A DNA stretch of 64,000 nt from Eretmocerus hayati (lineage: Eukaryota; Arthropoda; Insecta; Hymenoptera; Aphelinidae). This document shows, one piece after another, positions 12,320 to 23,820 of the stretch. Where the stretch lies: NCBI GenBank assembly GCA_029851415.1, contig CM056743.1, positions 119,690,305 to 119,754,304 on the forward strand. The letters are read 5' to 3'. Below the pieces are notes generated by a model. That model had not been told where the DNA came from, did not search any database, and saw only the letters and a program-made list of their open reading frames with translations. The translations under genes were made by a program, and so were the position numbers. Numbering within the stretch: the stretch's first letter is position 1; the number at the start of each line of letters is the position of its first letter.

Positions 12320-13989
12320 AGGACCCCGCTCCGAGAGATAGGATTTTGGCTTTTGGTGAATTTTGTCGGGGAAGAAATATGTTGTCAAGCACAAAATTCT
12401 GAACAAAAAGTTCAATGGGCTCGAAGACGGAAAATGGCTAGTTTTTTCAGTATAAATCAAATAAATACCAATAAATGGGAGGTTATGAGGTTATCTAGAA
12501 CTACAACAAAGGCTTGTCTGCAGCGTTCGAATTTGAATTGAAAATGTACAATTCGAGTGTGATGTAGCTAAAAGGTCATCACTTTGGTAATTGAAACATT
12601 TTATCTGAAACCTTCGATACAAAAAGCAAAAAAATGCATGCAAAAAAGTGATAATGCGCGATTGACAAAGAAATCATAACGGCTTGTATTCTCAACAATT
12701 ACATTTCATTTCAATCAATGTAGCAGCTAACGCTGGAGCTGGATCATAAGGCTGTGCTGACTCGATGCAACGAGTACATGATCTTGAGAGCCCAGATATG
12801 GGGTGGGAGCGGCTTTTTGACATCAACATCATCGCATAGCATGAGGCTCGCGCTTTGAATAGTTGATAAAAGGTGTCCGATAGAGCATGGCTGCAATCAA
12901 ATTATGTGCAATGAATCAAAATTAATCATGGATCGCGTGAGACTAGTGTCTGCCAAATGTTTCGAGGATATGGAGATCGAATCTCATATTGCCGTATCTC
13001 GAGATCATATCGCGTAAGAGGCTGCGGGGTCGAGAGCAAGCGACTATCAAAATCGAGCTCGAAAAGTCGAGTGGAGGGTGTTTTTGAGGTATTTCAAGGT
13101 CGCTGAACACGAATATGACATTGACTCGCCTCCTAATCGTGTTGCGTGGGCGGCTGCGGGGGCGGAGGCGCGAATTGACCGAGATCGAAGCTCGAGACTT
13201 GAGTAAGGGTGTTTTCGGGGTATTTTGGGGTCGCTAAGCACGGATTCGAGATCGTCCAGCCTCCAAGTCATGTTGCGTCGGCGGTTGGGGGGGGGGTGGA
13301 GTAGAGGCACGAATTGACCAAGATTGGAGTTTGAGAGTTGAGTAGGGGTTGTTTTTGGAGGATTTTGGCATCGCTAAGCACGTATTTGAGATTACACAGC
13401 TCCCGAATCGTGCTGAATGGGTGGCTGCAAGAGCAAGGACGCGTGTTGAACTAGATAAAACTGGAAGAGCCGGCGGGGGGGGGGGTCCCTGATATCTCGA
13501 GATCACTGGACACAAATCTCAGATCACCCAGGCTCAGAACCGTATTGGGTGGGTGGCTGTGATGGTGAATTCGATGTAGTTTCCTGACAATGATCATTTC
13601 CTGAGATAGAATCTGACCAGGATTGTAAGCCGATTAAGGCATCGGGACCAGACCACGAGCATACGCCAAGTATCTTCATTGACCGAGCGGTCGAGCGATA
13701 TCCTGTTGATCCAAATTCCGATTCACTAGGTATGTAATCACAATTTTCGATCACGGAATAGGCCACAACTAGTTTCAGGCGTGAATCTGCGAGAGAGTGG
13801 TGACTGCCAGGAGACTTGACCGTTAAATCTTCAAACTGGCCATATTCACAAGAAGAGGCACGATGACCAAACAACGCCCAGAATCACCACGTGATCCAAT
13901 AGCCTAAGGATCGGAAGATTTTCCAGGATGTGCGATTCTGGAAGCTTAGCTCTTTCGCAAGAAACTCAAGAATGTACCAGACTCTTTCT

Positions 13990-15560
13990 CAAGATTTTTG
14001 ATCACACGCTCAGCTTTCAGGATCACACTCCCTAAAACACCTTATGATCAAGCTGCTTTGAAATCGTGCTCTGGCCACGGTCGTTGTATTGTAGTCATGC
14101 TTCTCGGTGGATCAGATGATAGTCCCTGTGAAATCGGCCAGAATAGTGAATCAGCTCTCAAATCTCCTTGCAGTCACCGCCCTCCCATAGATTCACGCCC
14201 GAAAAGATTCGTAGTCCATTCCAATATCAAGAATTGTGATCGCATAGCTAGAGGATCGTAGTTTTGATCCCTAGAAAATTGCTGGATCTTAGGACCACCA
14301 AACACACTCGGCTTAGTCTCGAGGTATGGTGACAGATAACAGGTTTATTCGAATATGCTGGTCGGAGCGCTCCGAACTCTGGGATCTCTCTCTCTCTCTC
14401 TCTCTCTTACTCATTGCGTTCGAAAAGAGAGGTTCGGGGGTAGGAGCGCTCCGAGCGTTCCGAACTAGCATAATCAGGTGAATTTAATGTGAGTCTTTCC
14501 ACGACTTGGGATCAGATTTCATCCGTGGGGATGTCCAGATTCAGCAAAGGAACACTCGAATCTCCTACCCGTCAGTATCGAGTAGTAGATTCACGTCCAC
14601 CAATGTATTCGAATCGAATCCTTCTCGAGATTTTCGACCACATATCTAGGATTTCAGAATCGGACGTTCGAGGTTATCTCCCGATCCTTAGGCTATTGGA
14701 TCACGTGTTGGTTCTGGGCCATTGTATGGTCACCATGCTTCTCGATACATGAGATCACATTCTGCTTGTAAAGATGGCCAGGATAGAGATTTAATGCTGG
14801 AATCTCCTTGCAGTCAACACCTCCTCCTAGATTCACGCCCGAAAAGATTTGTAGTCCATTCCGTTATCAATAATTGTGACCACATAGCTAGAGGATCGTA
14901 GTTCCCGTGCCCAGAATATTGCTCGAATTTTCGGCCACTGAACACACTATGCTTAGGTTCGTGGTAAGGTGACCGAATAACGTAAGTCATCCCACTACTT
15001 GGGATCAGATTTAACCCGTGGGGATGTCCAGATTCAGCAAGGAAAAACTCAAATCTCCTAACCGTTATTATCGAGAAGTAGATTCACGCCCGTAAATCGA
15101 TGAGAATAGGCTCATCCTCGAGATTTATGATCACAGAGTTAAGATTTCATGATCGCACGTCCTGGGATATCTCCTGATCCCTAGGCTATTGGATCATGTA
15201 ATAGTTCTGGGTGGTTGTATGGTCACCATGCTTCTCGTTACATGAGATCAGATTTCGCTTGTGAAAACAGTCAAAATAGAGATCTAACGCTTGAATCTTC
15301 TTGCAGTCATCACCCTCTCACAGATTCTCGCCTGAAACTAGTTGTGGCCTATTCCGTGATCGAAAATTGTGATTACATACCTAGTGAATCGGAATTCCGA
15401 TCAACAGGATATCGCTCGACTCCTCGGTCAATGAAGATACTTGGCGTATGCTCGTGGTCTGGTCCCGATGCCTTAATCGGCTTACAATCCTGGTCAGATT
15501 CTATCTCAGGAAATGATCATTGTCAGGAAACTACATTGAATTCACCATCACAGCCACCCA
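13990..15560 (+). repeat. Tandem units of about 490 bp in the fold-back centre
   Basis: CCTTAGGCTATTGGATCACGT near 14690 recurs as CCTAGGCTATTGGATCATGT near 15182, a 492-bp step. Flanking words recur in the same order (GGTCACCATGCTTCTCG, CTTGCAGTCA, AGATTCACGCC), and an earlier, more diverged unit precedes them. Each unit also looks internally duplicated, with two related halves starting GATCAGATTTC. Confidence 0.75.
14341..14489. mobile_element. Small TIR insertion in one tandem unit
   Basis: The neighbouring unit runs straight from GAATAAC to GTAAGTCATCCC, whereas here about 149 bp intervene. The insert has inverted ends (TATGCTGGTCGGAGCG against CGTTCCGAACTAGCATA), two copies of GGAGCGCTCC and a (CT)n tract at about 14385-14407. 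Exact ends and target duplication are uncertain. Confidence 0.55.
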
Positions 15561-16170
15561 CCCAATACGGTTCTGAGCCTGGGTGATCTGAGATTTGTGT
15601 CCAGTGATCTCGAGATATCAGGGACCCCCCCCCCCCCCCCCCCCCCCGCCGGCTCTTCCAGTTTCATCTAGTTCAACACGCGTCCTTGCTCTTGCAGCCA
15701 CCCATTCAGCACGATTCGGGAGCTGTGTAATCTCAAATACGTGCTTAGCGATGCCAAAATCCTCCAAAAACAACCCCTACTCAACTCTCAAACTCCAATC
15801 TTGGTCAATTCGTGCCTCTACTCCACCCCCCCCCCCCAACCGCCGACGCAACATGACTTGGAGGCTGGACGATCTCAAATCCGTGCTTAGCGACCCCAAA
15901 ATACCCCGAAAACACCCTTACTCAAGTCTCGAGCTTCGATCTCGGTCAATTCGCGCCCCCGCCCCCGCAGCCACCCACGCAACACGATTAGGAGGCGAGG
16001 CAATGTCATATTCGTGTTCAGCGACCTTGAAATACCTCAAAAACACCCTCCACTCGACTTTTCGAGCTCGATTTTGATAGTCGCTTGCTCTCGACCCCGC
16101 AGCCTCTTACGCGATATGATCTCGAGATACTGCAATATGAGATTCGATCTCCATATCCTCGAAATATTTG
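15561..16170 (+). repeat. Tandem units of about 130-145 bp in the fold-back arm
   Basis: The block CACGATT..GAG..GT/GC..ATCTCAAATxCGTGCTTAGCGA is repeated at about 15706, 15846 and 15975, with weaker units at about 15561 and 16110. The mirror arm has the same array in reverse (about 12960-13540). Confidence 0.75.
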
Positions 16171-16798
16171 GCAGACACTAGTCTCACGCGATCCATGATT
16201 AATTTTGATTCATTGCACATAATTTGATTGCAGCCATGCACTATCGGACACCTTTTATCAACTATTCAAAGCGCGAGCCTCATGCTATGCGATGATGTTG
16301 ATGTCAAAAAGCCGCTCCCACCCCATATCTGGGCTCTCAAGATCATGTACTCGTTGCATCGAGTCAGCACAGCCTTATGATCCAGCTCCAGCGTTAGCTG
16401 CTACATTGATTGAAATGAAATGTAATTGTTGAGAATACAAGCCATTATGATTTCTTTGTCAATCGTGCATTATCACTTTTTTTGCATGCATTCATTTGCT
16501 TCTTGTATCGAAGGTTTTAGATGAAATGTTTCAATTACCAAAGTGATGACCTTTTAGGTACGTCACACTTAAATTGTACATTTTCAATTCGAATCCGAAC
16601 GCTGCAGACAAGACTTTGTTGTTATTCTAGATAACCTCATAACCTCCCATTTATTGGTATTTATTTGATTTATACTGAAAAAACTAGCCATTTTCCGTCT
16701 TCGAGCCCATTGAGTTATTTGTTCAGAATTTTGTGCTTGACAACATATTTCTTAAAATTCACCGAAAGCCAAAATCCTATCTTTCGGAGCGGGGTCCT

Positions 16799-17619
16799 CT
16801 ATCCCACATCCATCACTCAAAAATTCAAAGCTCTCACGCACCTTGTTTAACATAAGCAGACTCCATCTGATCTCATTTCATGCAAACCTTCCCAAGATAG
16901 CTTTCGCAACTTGTGATACAGCTCACGTCTGGGTAACGTGGATAATTGAAACAGGCAACCTCACTCAAGGTGCTCGAGGCTAAGGCTCAATTATGGTTTC
17001 TATAGCTCTTACCGCATCGTGTTGTCTGATTACCTTATGAACGAGACCCCAAATACTATCCAAGATCAGATAGACCAAGTGGACTTGCCTCGTTACATCT
17101 AAACGTATATTTGGTGTGACGAGCATATTTGGACTGGTGCACGTTTGGACAAACGCAAATTATTGACCATTGGTGGGTCCCGCAAGGAATAACTTTCGCT
17201 TATTCAAAAAAGAATATCCATGATGTTTCATTTTTTATGGCAACAAGTTACATTGTAAGCTACTGGAGCTTGTTTTTTTTTCATTTTGCCTCTTCACGCT
17301 GTGTTTTATTGGACAAGTGTGACTTACATATATAAGTTAAGAGTGTGACCGCATAGCCTCAATGCGAGAGGGAATATACAGTTTCTCAATAATTTGTCCA
17401 AAAATACCGAAAAAACTGATGAAAATTTGAGCATTTTTTTCTCTCAAAACCCCCGAAAAGAATATCAAAGCTGAGAGCCATGGGTCAGAATCTCCACTCT
17501 AGCTAGTTTTCCTGATTTTCAGTTGTATTTTGAAATGCTCTAAAAAACTCAGGCCCAACTAAAATAAACTTTCCGAATTCGCCCCTGTCCAGCCGGCTTC
17601 GTTTTAGTACCTGAAAGTT
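16799..17619. other. Unannotated stretch
   Basis: AT-rich sequence without a recognised gene or repeat. Confidence 0.45.
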
Positions 17620-18631
17620 CACTGTAAAAAATTGGTTGAATTTTCAATCAACATTTCAACCAGCTGGTTGAATTTTTTCAAACAAGTGATGGAATTCCGA
17701 GTCACGTCTTCCGGGAAACCAGGTTACAAAACGTATCGACGGTGGTCTTATGTGGATGGGTGACCATCAATCCATATCTTTCACGTTTAGGTCGCGTGAA
17801 TAATACTCCGACCTCTTGACTATGGGTATATATACCGGATCCATGAGATTGGTGAACGGCAGTCTCCGGACCATATTTTTCAGCCAGAAAAACGAATTTC
17901 TTTATGTTTTCTTATGAACAAATGGGGAAAAACATCAGCGGTGGCCGCGCGAGATTTTTCGGTCAAAAAACCAGGTTAAGCAACATTTTCACGAATCATA
18001 ATGCGGATTGTTGACCGCTCGGATGGGGCTGCAGTCTTACCCTAGAAAGCCCATAATCTATACCTACCCGGGGCCCTCACCCAAGTGGTCACCAATCCGG
18101 ATAATGGATCGCGGAAAAATTGCTCAACACGTTCGCTGCGACGCTGTTTTTTCGTAATTTTATTTCGGTCATGAATGGATCATCGCAATTAGATAGAAAT
18201 GCCCATATAGAGCTGGACTTTTTCTTGGGTAATTGTTTACGCTCTTGGTTACAGTAAAGCACCACGATAGATTATTTTGGGAGGATTTACCGAGCATGTC
18301 TGGGTCGGTAAAGATTGAAAAATGAAAAGTCGCGGATCCCACCGGTGGGACCCGTCGCAGCGAACGTGTCAACCTGCATTTTTTTCCGAAAAGGCTCGCG
18401 TGGCCAGCGCTGATGATTTTTTCTGATTATTTAAAAGAAGACATAAATTCATCCCCCTGAACCGAAAATGTTGTCCGGAGACCACCACAAGTATCGATCC
18501 CATGAGCCGCGTATTCATAAACATATCCACGGCCGTCGAATATTCAACCACTTGGTTGAATTTTCAACCAACTGGTTAGAGTTTCCATTCAACCAGCTGG
18601 TTGAATTTTTTCGAAAACATTTTTTACAGTG
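17620..18631. mobile_element. TIR element ending CACTGTAAAAAA
   Basis: The left end CACTGTAAAAAATTGGTTG mirrors the right end TTTTTTACAGTG. Both subterminal regions carry repeated AACCAGCTGGTTGAATTTTT words, themselves palindromic. A second, weaker mirror pairs the GGATCCATG..CAGTCTCCGG region (about 17838-17872) with CCGGAGACCACC..GATCCCATGAG (about 18475-18505). No transposase and no clear target duplication were seen. A smaller TIR element is nested inside. Confidence 0.7.
18128..18368 (-). mobile_element. 241-bp TTAA-type MITE with a TCAA duplication
   Basis: Left end CACGTTCGCTGCGACG mirrors right end CGTCGCAGCGAACGTG. TCAA flanks both sides (18124-18127 and 18369-18372). Length, ends and the internal CCCACCGGTGGG match the 242-bp element at 21709-21950 in reverse orientation, so the two are one family. 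A four-base duplication with these ends suggests piggyBac-type transposition into a non-canonical TCAA. The family assignment is inference. Confidence 0.75.
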
Positions 18632-19800
18632 TACACATTATGTCGAAGTCGAAAGCGTGAGTTGTATGTAGGCTGAGAGTATCTCTAGTCATACTACTGC
18701 TACACAGTCGCGGTTACAATGTTGTTCCTCCCGGGCTTTGCTGCAGTTGCAAGCTCTCTATCTCTCTCGGAACGTCAGGGGGTGAACGTCCTCGGGTGAC
18801 CCAGACTCTAGATCGATCTCTCACTTCATGTTGCACCGGCTCTGCGATCACTCCATTCCTCTGGGTTGTTCCAATAAACTTTTTCTCGCTCATACGAATG
18901 TTCACGCACTTATTATGACGTACGTACACAAACGGACCTCGTGTAATTGCTAGCGAGAGGGTTGAAGAGAAAGGAAAATAAATGGTCAGCCTCTCACGAG
19001 CGTATAGCACTTTTTACTTTGGAGCTCGAGAGATGAGAGCAATCTTGGACATTTGCTAGCAGTGCATGACATGCGTGCAAGCCTGATTAGAGACTTCTCC
19101 CTGTAGTCTTGACTCATTTTGCGATGCCGAGAGAGCTTTTCTCGACAATTCGTGTTCCACATACACAGCCTCTCTGTGAAAATCCCATTAAAAATTTAGT
19201 TGTACAAAGAGTACTAATGAGCTACAAAACTAAAATTTCACTCGCAAAATATTCTTGATAGCAATATTGATTCACCATTTCCTATGCTCTGAGTTTCATT
19301 CTGAGATGCGATTGATCAATATCAATTCGAATAAAATGCTTTAATATTTGGATTTCATCGACAAAAGATTCCTGAACCTGTGAATACTTTTTCATCGCTA
19401 GCGAGGCATCAGAGAATGGTATAAGAGGAAGAAAGAAAAGCCGATTCGCTCGCCGAGGAAAAACGTCTTGTTTACGCGTCGAGAGTGCGCCGAGTCCTCA
19501 TTCGATGGCGCAGTGCAGCGAGCTTTCGAGAGGATCTATACCGTTTTTCACCCCCTCGTCCCTGCTTACCCGTTTCCGTTCTTTCACCCCGAGTAGCAGT
19601 CGAGATCGGCAGGGTGGGAGGGAAAGCATGCGCATTTCCACCACTAAGAGGAAGCTGCGGCTGGGAAAATCTAGTAGAGGTCACGAGAGTGTAATGGCCG
19701 GGCAATGCCACCCCGTAACCTTTGGCCATTCCAAAGTTTTCCAGGATGCATGGTTTTCTACTCTTGATAACTTGTGTAAAAATTATTTCAATTCACTCAT
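18632..19800. other. Unannotated stretch
   Basis: No gene was recognised. Around 19440-19740 the sequence is CpG-rich with opposite-strand overlapping frames and no conserved motif. It could hold a promoter, but nothing specific supports that. Confidence 0.4.
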
Positions 19801-19805
19801 AAGTA

Positions 19806-20460
19806 CAGTAGAACCTCGAATAGCGGACACCTTTTTGCGCCGCATAAAATGTCCGCTATTGCGAGGTGTCCGCTATTACAAGGGTTTTCCGAAATTTTGC
19901 TCGTCATCATTCATATATTAATGCATCAATAAAGGAATGAATTCGGGCATTCTATTACAAATTAGAGTGTAGTTAATTCATCACCATCATGGACCAAAGC
20001 CGCCAAAACATAAACAAGTGAATCGTCGAATCACTTCGTTGGAAAATAGTCAACAGTAGATGCTTGTCTTATTCGCTTCCAAATAATAGCATTCTCAAAC
20101 TCGCACTCGATTTCTGAAATCTTAGACGAGTAAGACATTGATTATCATCCAAAAAAGCTTTCTAAGGAGATGAAGAGGTCTTTGTGTCGGCACGAGAGAG
20201 ATACAAGGGACATCTACCTACTCGAATTTTCAGGCAGACTAAACTCGATCGGCTCAAAACGATCAAGTTTGTATTGGTCAACATTCAAACTGTACTATAT
20301 TTTGAGCCTCACTAGTTCTGACGACAGTCTTTTTTACACGTCATCGTATTCTTGCATTGATGGAGGAAGAAAATTTAGTATGTCCGTTATTGCGAGGTGA
20401 AATTTCCCGTAACAGGACTATTTGACCGACAAAAATTGTCCGCTATTCGAGGTTCTACTG
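19806..20460. mobile_element. pogo/Tigger-like MITE (655 bp, TA duplication)
   Basis: The left end CAGTAGAACCTCGAATAGCG mirrors the right end CGCTATTCGAGGTTCTACTG. TA dinucleotides sit on both sides (19804-19805, 20461-20462). The word TGTCCGCTATT is repeated near both ends, as subterminal binding repeats often are. TIRs of the CAGTAGAACCTCG type with TA targets are typical of pogo/Tigger elements. No transposase frame is present, so it is non-autonomous. Confidence 0.8.
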
Positions 20461-20622
20461 TATTACATACGCTCAAGATTCATAATGAGTCAATGAACTC
20501 ATCCTCATCGACACGGTGTTTCTCGCAAGTGGTGAGCAAGGTTTCATAACTATTCTTACTGGAGGAAACCTGGCTCATTTGTAGAGAGAAAGGGTCTATG
20601 AACGGAAAAACACCATTGATAA

Positions 20623-20625
<3 letters not shown>

Positions 20626-20696
<71 letters not shown>

Positions 20697-20960
20697 GTGG
20701 TTAGAGGGCAAAATCTGCCTCAGGATCCCTCGGATCCGTCCCCAGACACCGGACTGGTTCAGCATACGCGGACTACGCATAGCCCACGCAGGCCATACCA
20801 GGCGGGACACGGGTTTGGGTGGGGCCCACCGAGAGGTGGGCCCGGCCGTGTAATATCCCTCTCCCCTCGATGTCCGATACCTAGGGCATCGGGCAATCAA
20901 GAAGGAGATCCACCTGCATCTACCATCTCATCCCGGAACCGCGTGAGCATTACTTCAGGA
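20626..20960 (-). mobile_element. 5'-truncated LINE 3' end with poly(A)
   Basis: On the minus strand a GC-rich 3' untranslated segment of about 267 bp runs into a 68-nt poly(A), seen as T at 20626-20693. GATAACCC lies immediately outside both ends (20618-20625 and 20961-20968) as a target duplication. The sequence contains a GGGCCCACC..GGTGGGCCC hairpin and no coding part. The clade is not determined. Frames across the homopolymer are artefacts. Confidence 0.75.
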
Positions 20961-20967
20961 GATAACC

Positions 20968-21229
20968 CTTTATAAATTATCATACAGGTATAGTACAATT
21001 CTGAATAAATGTATACAGTTGTAATACCGTGTTTCTTCTTCAGTAAGGCCTCCTTCAAGAGAAAGCCTCTCCTAGATTCTATTCGGAGAAAAAAGATAAC
21101 CCTTTTTTCTCCGAATAGAATCTAGGAGAGGCTTTCTCTTGAAGGAGGCCTTACTGAAGAAGAAACACGGTATTACAACTGTATACATTTATTCAGAATT
21201 GTACTATACCTGTATGATAATTTATAAAG
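20968..21229. repeat. Perfect 128-bp inverted repeat, 6-nt loop
   Basis: The arms 20968-21095 and 21102-21229 are exact reverse complements. The loop is ATAACC. The 8-mer GATAACCC, the duplication of the adjacent LINE, occurs again across the loop (21095-21102). The arms contain no gene. Either a young fold-back insertion, a template-switch product of the LINE insertion, or an assembly artefact would explain perfect arms. Confidence 0.97.
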
Positions 21230-21704
21230 AGTGCAAGATAGTTGGACCGTTTTTCAAGTCCGCTTGAGCCCACTATCTAGGTACTTAGCTTTATTGCATT
21301 ATCCACGAGCAAACTGATAATCAGAGTTTTCACAGCTCAGAAATTTATGAGAAGTATATTCTTGTAGATTCAAGATGACATTACCACACAAACTAAAACA
21401 CCCTTATGAGCATTACTCAGATCTTACATTGGCTGGAACAAAGTCGATGCCTCTTTGTTGAATAGCAAAACTTTAGGATCAATTATCAGCTCAAACCCTA
21501 CTCCTAGAACTGCGGGTTGCTATTTTGTATGCCGCCGTCTGAAAACATTATTCAAGATTCTGAAACTTTCCAGACGTTAAACCGATCCCTTACCAGATCG
21601 TACACTCCAATGATTATCACTAACTGCAAACTGAGGTCAATTTCATGCTCAGCAATGTCATTCTTGACGATCCAACTCCACTCAAAGAGGCATCACGGTC
21701 CTTA
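21230..21704. other. Unannotated stretch
   Basis: AT-rich sequence with no recognisable gene or repeat. Confidence 0.45.
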
Positions 21705-21708
21705 TTAA

Positions 21709-21950
21709 CACGTTCACTGCGATGGGCCCCACCGGTGGGGCCCACGACTTTCGATCTCCCAATCTTTGCTGACTTATATTTGCTCAAAAAGTATTCTCAA
21801 TAGATATTTTCTCTGGCGTTTCAATCTATCAAGGTTGTAAATGATAAGTCTGAACAGAATTTTCCTCTGTACTCTTGCATTAATCGGCAAATAAGGGTCG
21901 TGATGATGACCAATCAAAAGTTACAAAAAACTGCCTTCGCAGTGAACGTG
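21709..21950 (+). mobile_element. 242-bp TTAA-flanked MITE
   Basis: Ends CACGTTCACTGCGA and TCGCAGTGAACGTG are perfect inverted repeats flanked by TTAA on both sides (21705-21708, 21951-21954). Next to the left end is a perfect 22-bp palindrome centred on ACCGGT (21723-21744). A TTAA duplication is the hallmark of piggyBac-type transposition. No transposase is encoded. It is a sibling of the element at 18128-18368. Confidence 0.85.
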
Positions 21951-21954
21951 TTAA

Positions 21955-23820
21955 GCGCTGTGATTGCTTCTCGGAGACACAATTCCTGTAGATCCTATAC
22001 TTTCTAATACTCTTGGGAAAATTTTGAGGAAGTCTAAATTAAGCAACCAGAACAATTGTCAAGTCAAAGCACCCCTCATCAAATTCGACAGCAGCTTCCT
22101 AAAACAACCCCAATTTCTCAGATCAACAATGCGCATCATCGAGCGAGAAGATAACAACTCCGTAATCAAATGAAAACAGCATAACCCAAGACAATCATAC
22201 GCCAGCTTCGCAAAGTATGATTCAGTATCCAGTCAGTGCTCAGGACGTTGCCTAGATTTACGACCTATACGTCCAGTATCGCCTCCCCGTTCATGTATAT
22301 CCATAGATCTGATCGATAGCGAGCGTCCGATAATGCAGTATACGAACAGAACCGTATTAGAGCAAGCATTAGAGAGAGCGAGCGACGCACATAATTCAGC
22401 GCGAGGAGTGTAAGCGCGGGTAGCTTGGCGTCAGCGGATGCGAATCAATTGGTACTATACATATAGGCCCTCGGGTGGTATAGTGGCCCGATCTGGCTAA
22501 CCACCGGTCTTCGCCATGAACTCGCGTCCCGATACTCTCTCTTGGTTTGCCTTGCTCATGATTTACGAGGCGGAACTCGACCGCTGAACCAGACGACGCG
22601 CTCGAATGCATCGGACGCATTTCTCAAATCTGTTTAGGGTGGCTCATAGCCGCGTGACGCAGGCCGAAAAGGAGCTTGCAGCGATTGTTGGAGCGGAAAA
22701 TAAGGAGATGGCGAGGCAAAAGTGGAAATCCTCTTTCAAAGATATGCATAATCTTTCTTACGGAGCAGAGATGAATTGAGGGGGTGCGACACACTCGAGT
22801 TCAAAGTTTTGCCGGTCTACTCTGAGTTCAATGCAAAGTTACTTGACACGCGGTCCGTCGTTATCCTAAAGCTTCGACGATCTTGTGATGATACTTCATA
22901 ACTCTTGCTCAAAAATATTTATAATATTAAGAATCTCATGTTTATAATAGCACAGAGAATGTCTTCAACGTTGAGGATTGCAATTTATGACGAATAACTT
23001 TGGTGAACTTCTTATAATCACAGTATGAGCTCAGCAAATAGCATCAAATTATTTATATTCGGCCAACAATGATGAAAGATGGGTGAGTTCCATTTTTTCC
23101 TTTCGTTTTGATTGTGAGTCTATTTTAGATACGAATCTGCCATAAACTTCAACCGCAGACTCGATCACGATGCCAATCAGATCGCGAGGTACGAATAAAA
23201 TCGATTTCTCGCAAAATGCACAACACACGGACCTTGAAATGTGCGAAATGCACACACACGCGAGAATTGGTAGTATTGTGCAAGACTATGTCAGCGGGTG
23301 TCGGAAAGTATTAATTGTTTTCCCCGACCAGCGGTGGAAATGAGAGATGTACGTGCCAGAGTCCGAAGCACATACTCGTCGAGAGAGTTTTAATTGGATC
23401 TCGAAGGTGAGCCCGTCTCTCTTTGGCCTGCCATCCTCGTCGTACTACTTCAACCCCGGCAAAAGCGTTCTGACCATCGCTCCAACGAGCTAATGGAATT
23501 TCCGGCAACCCGTGTTATACCGAGCTGTAGAGTTTGCGAGCTTGCACTGCAGAGTGTAATTGCGATGTAGCTCGGTGCGAACGCGGTGCGAGTCGTTTGT
23601 ACGTTGTCCGCAAATTCACCATGGAAGATGTAAATTGAGGTATTCTTCATACCAGAATAGAAAAATTTGGCAGGTTCCATTTTGATACCTTCTGAAAGTG
23701 CGAGCTTCAAAAAAGTATCGGAGAAATTGGTCACATGATGTCAAAAAAAGCACCCGAATGCGAGGAGAATTCCTGCCCCGTAAAGGTATTCACTCCATGC
23801 ATCGACGCATCACATGTGGC
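21955..23820. other. Unannotated stretch
   Basis: No gene was recognised. It includes a CpG-rich block at about 22400-22640 with a SINE-like motif, annotated separately. Frames of 65-104 codons at 23311-24012 show no domain. Confidence 0.4.
22430..22600 (-). ncRNA. Possible tRNA-derived SINE fragment
   Basis: On the minus strand TGGTTCAGCGG matches the A box. GAGTTCATGGC about 80 nt further resembles a B box with one mismatch. The spacing is longer than in tRNAs, so this is weak evidence. Confidence 0.25.

Larger units (their letters stand above)
12320..16798. mobile_element. Large fold-back element with about 1.6-kb inverted arms
   Basis: The left arm (12320 to about 13955) is the reverse complement of the right arm (about 15130-16798). 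The ends mirror each other: AGGACCCCGCTCCGA on the left, TCGGAGCGGGGTCCT on the right. Arm identity is high, but homopolymers differ: 11 G at 13475-13485 against 23 C at 15625-15647. Each arm contains tandem units of about 130-145 bp. The middle holds direct units of about 490 bp. Long inverted arms made of tandem repeats are typical of Foldback-type elements. No transposase is visible and no convincing target duplication was found. Proline-rich frames through the arms are translations of the C tracts and repeats. Confidence 0.85.

Noticed and set aside
15595..16077. 160-codon proline-rich frame
   Set aside because: Runs through a C homopolymer and tandem units inside a fold-back arm. The mirror arm has a frameshifted version, so it is not conserved as protein.
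20598..20975. 125-codon plus-strand frame with a long Phe run, and its Lys-rich minus-strand counterpart
   Set aside because: Translation of the LINE poly(A)/poly(T). Not a gene.
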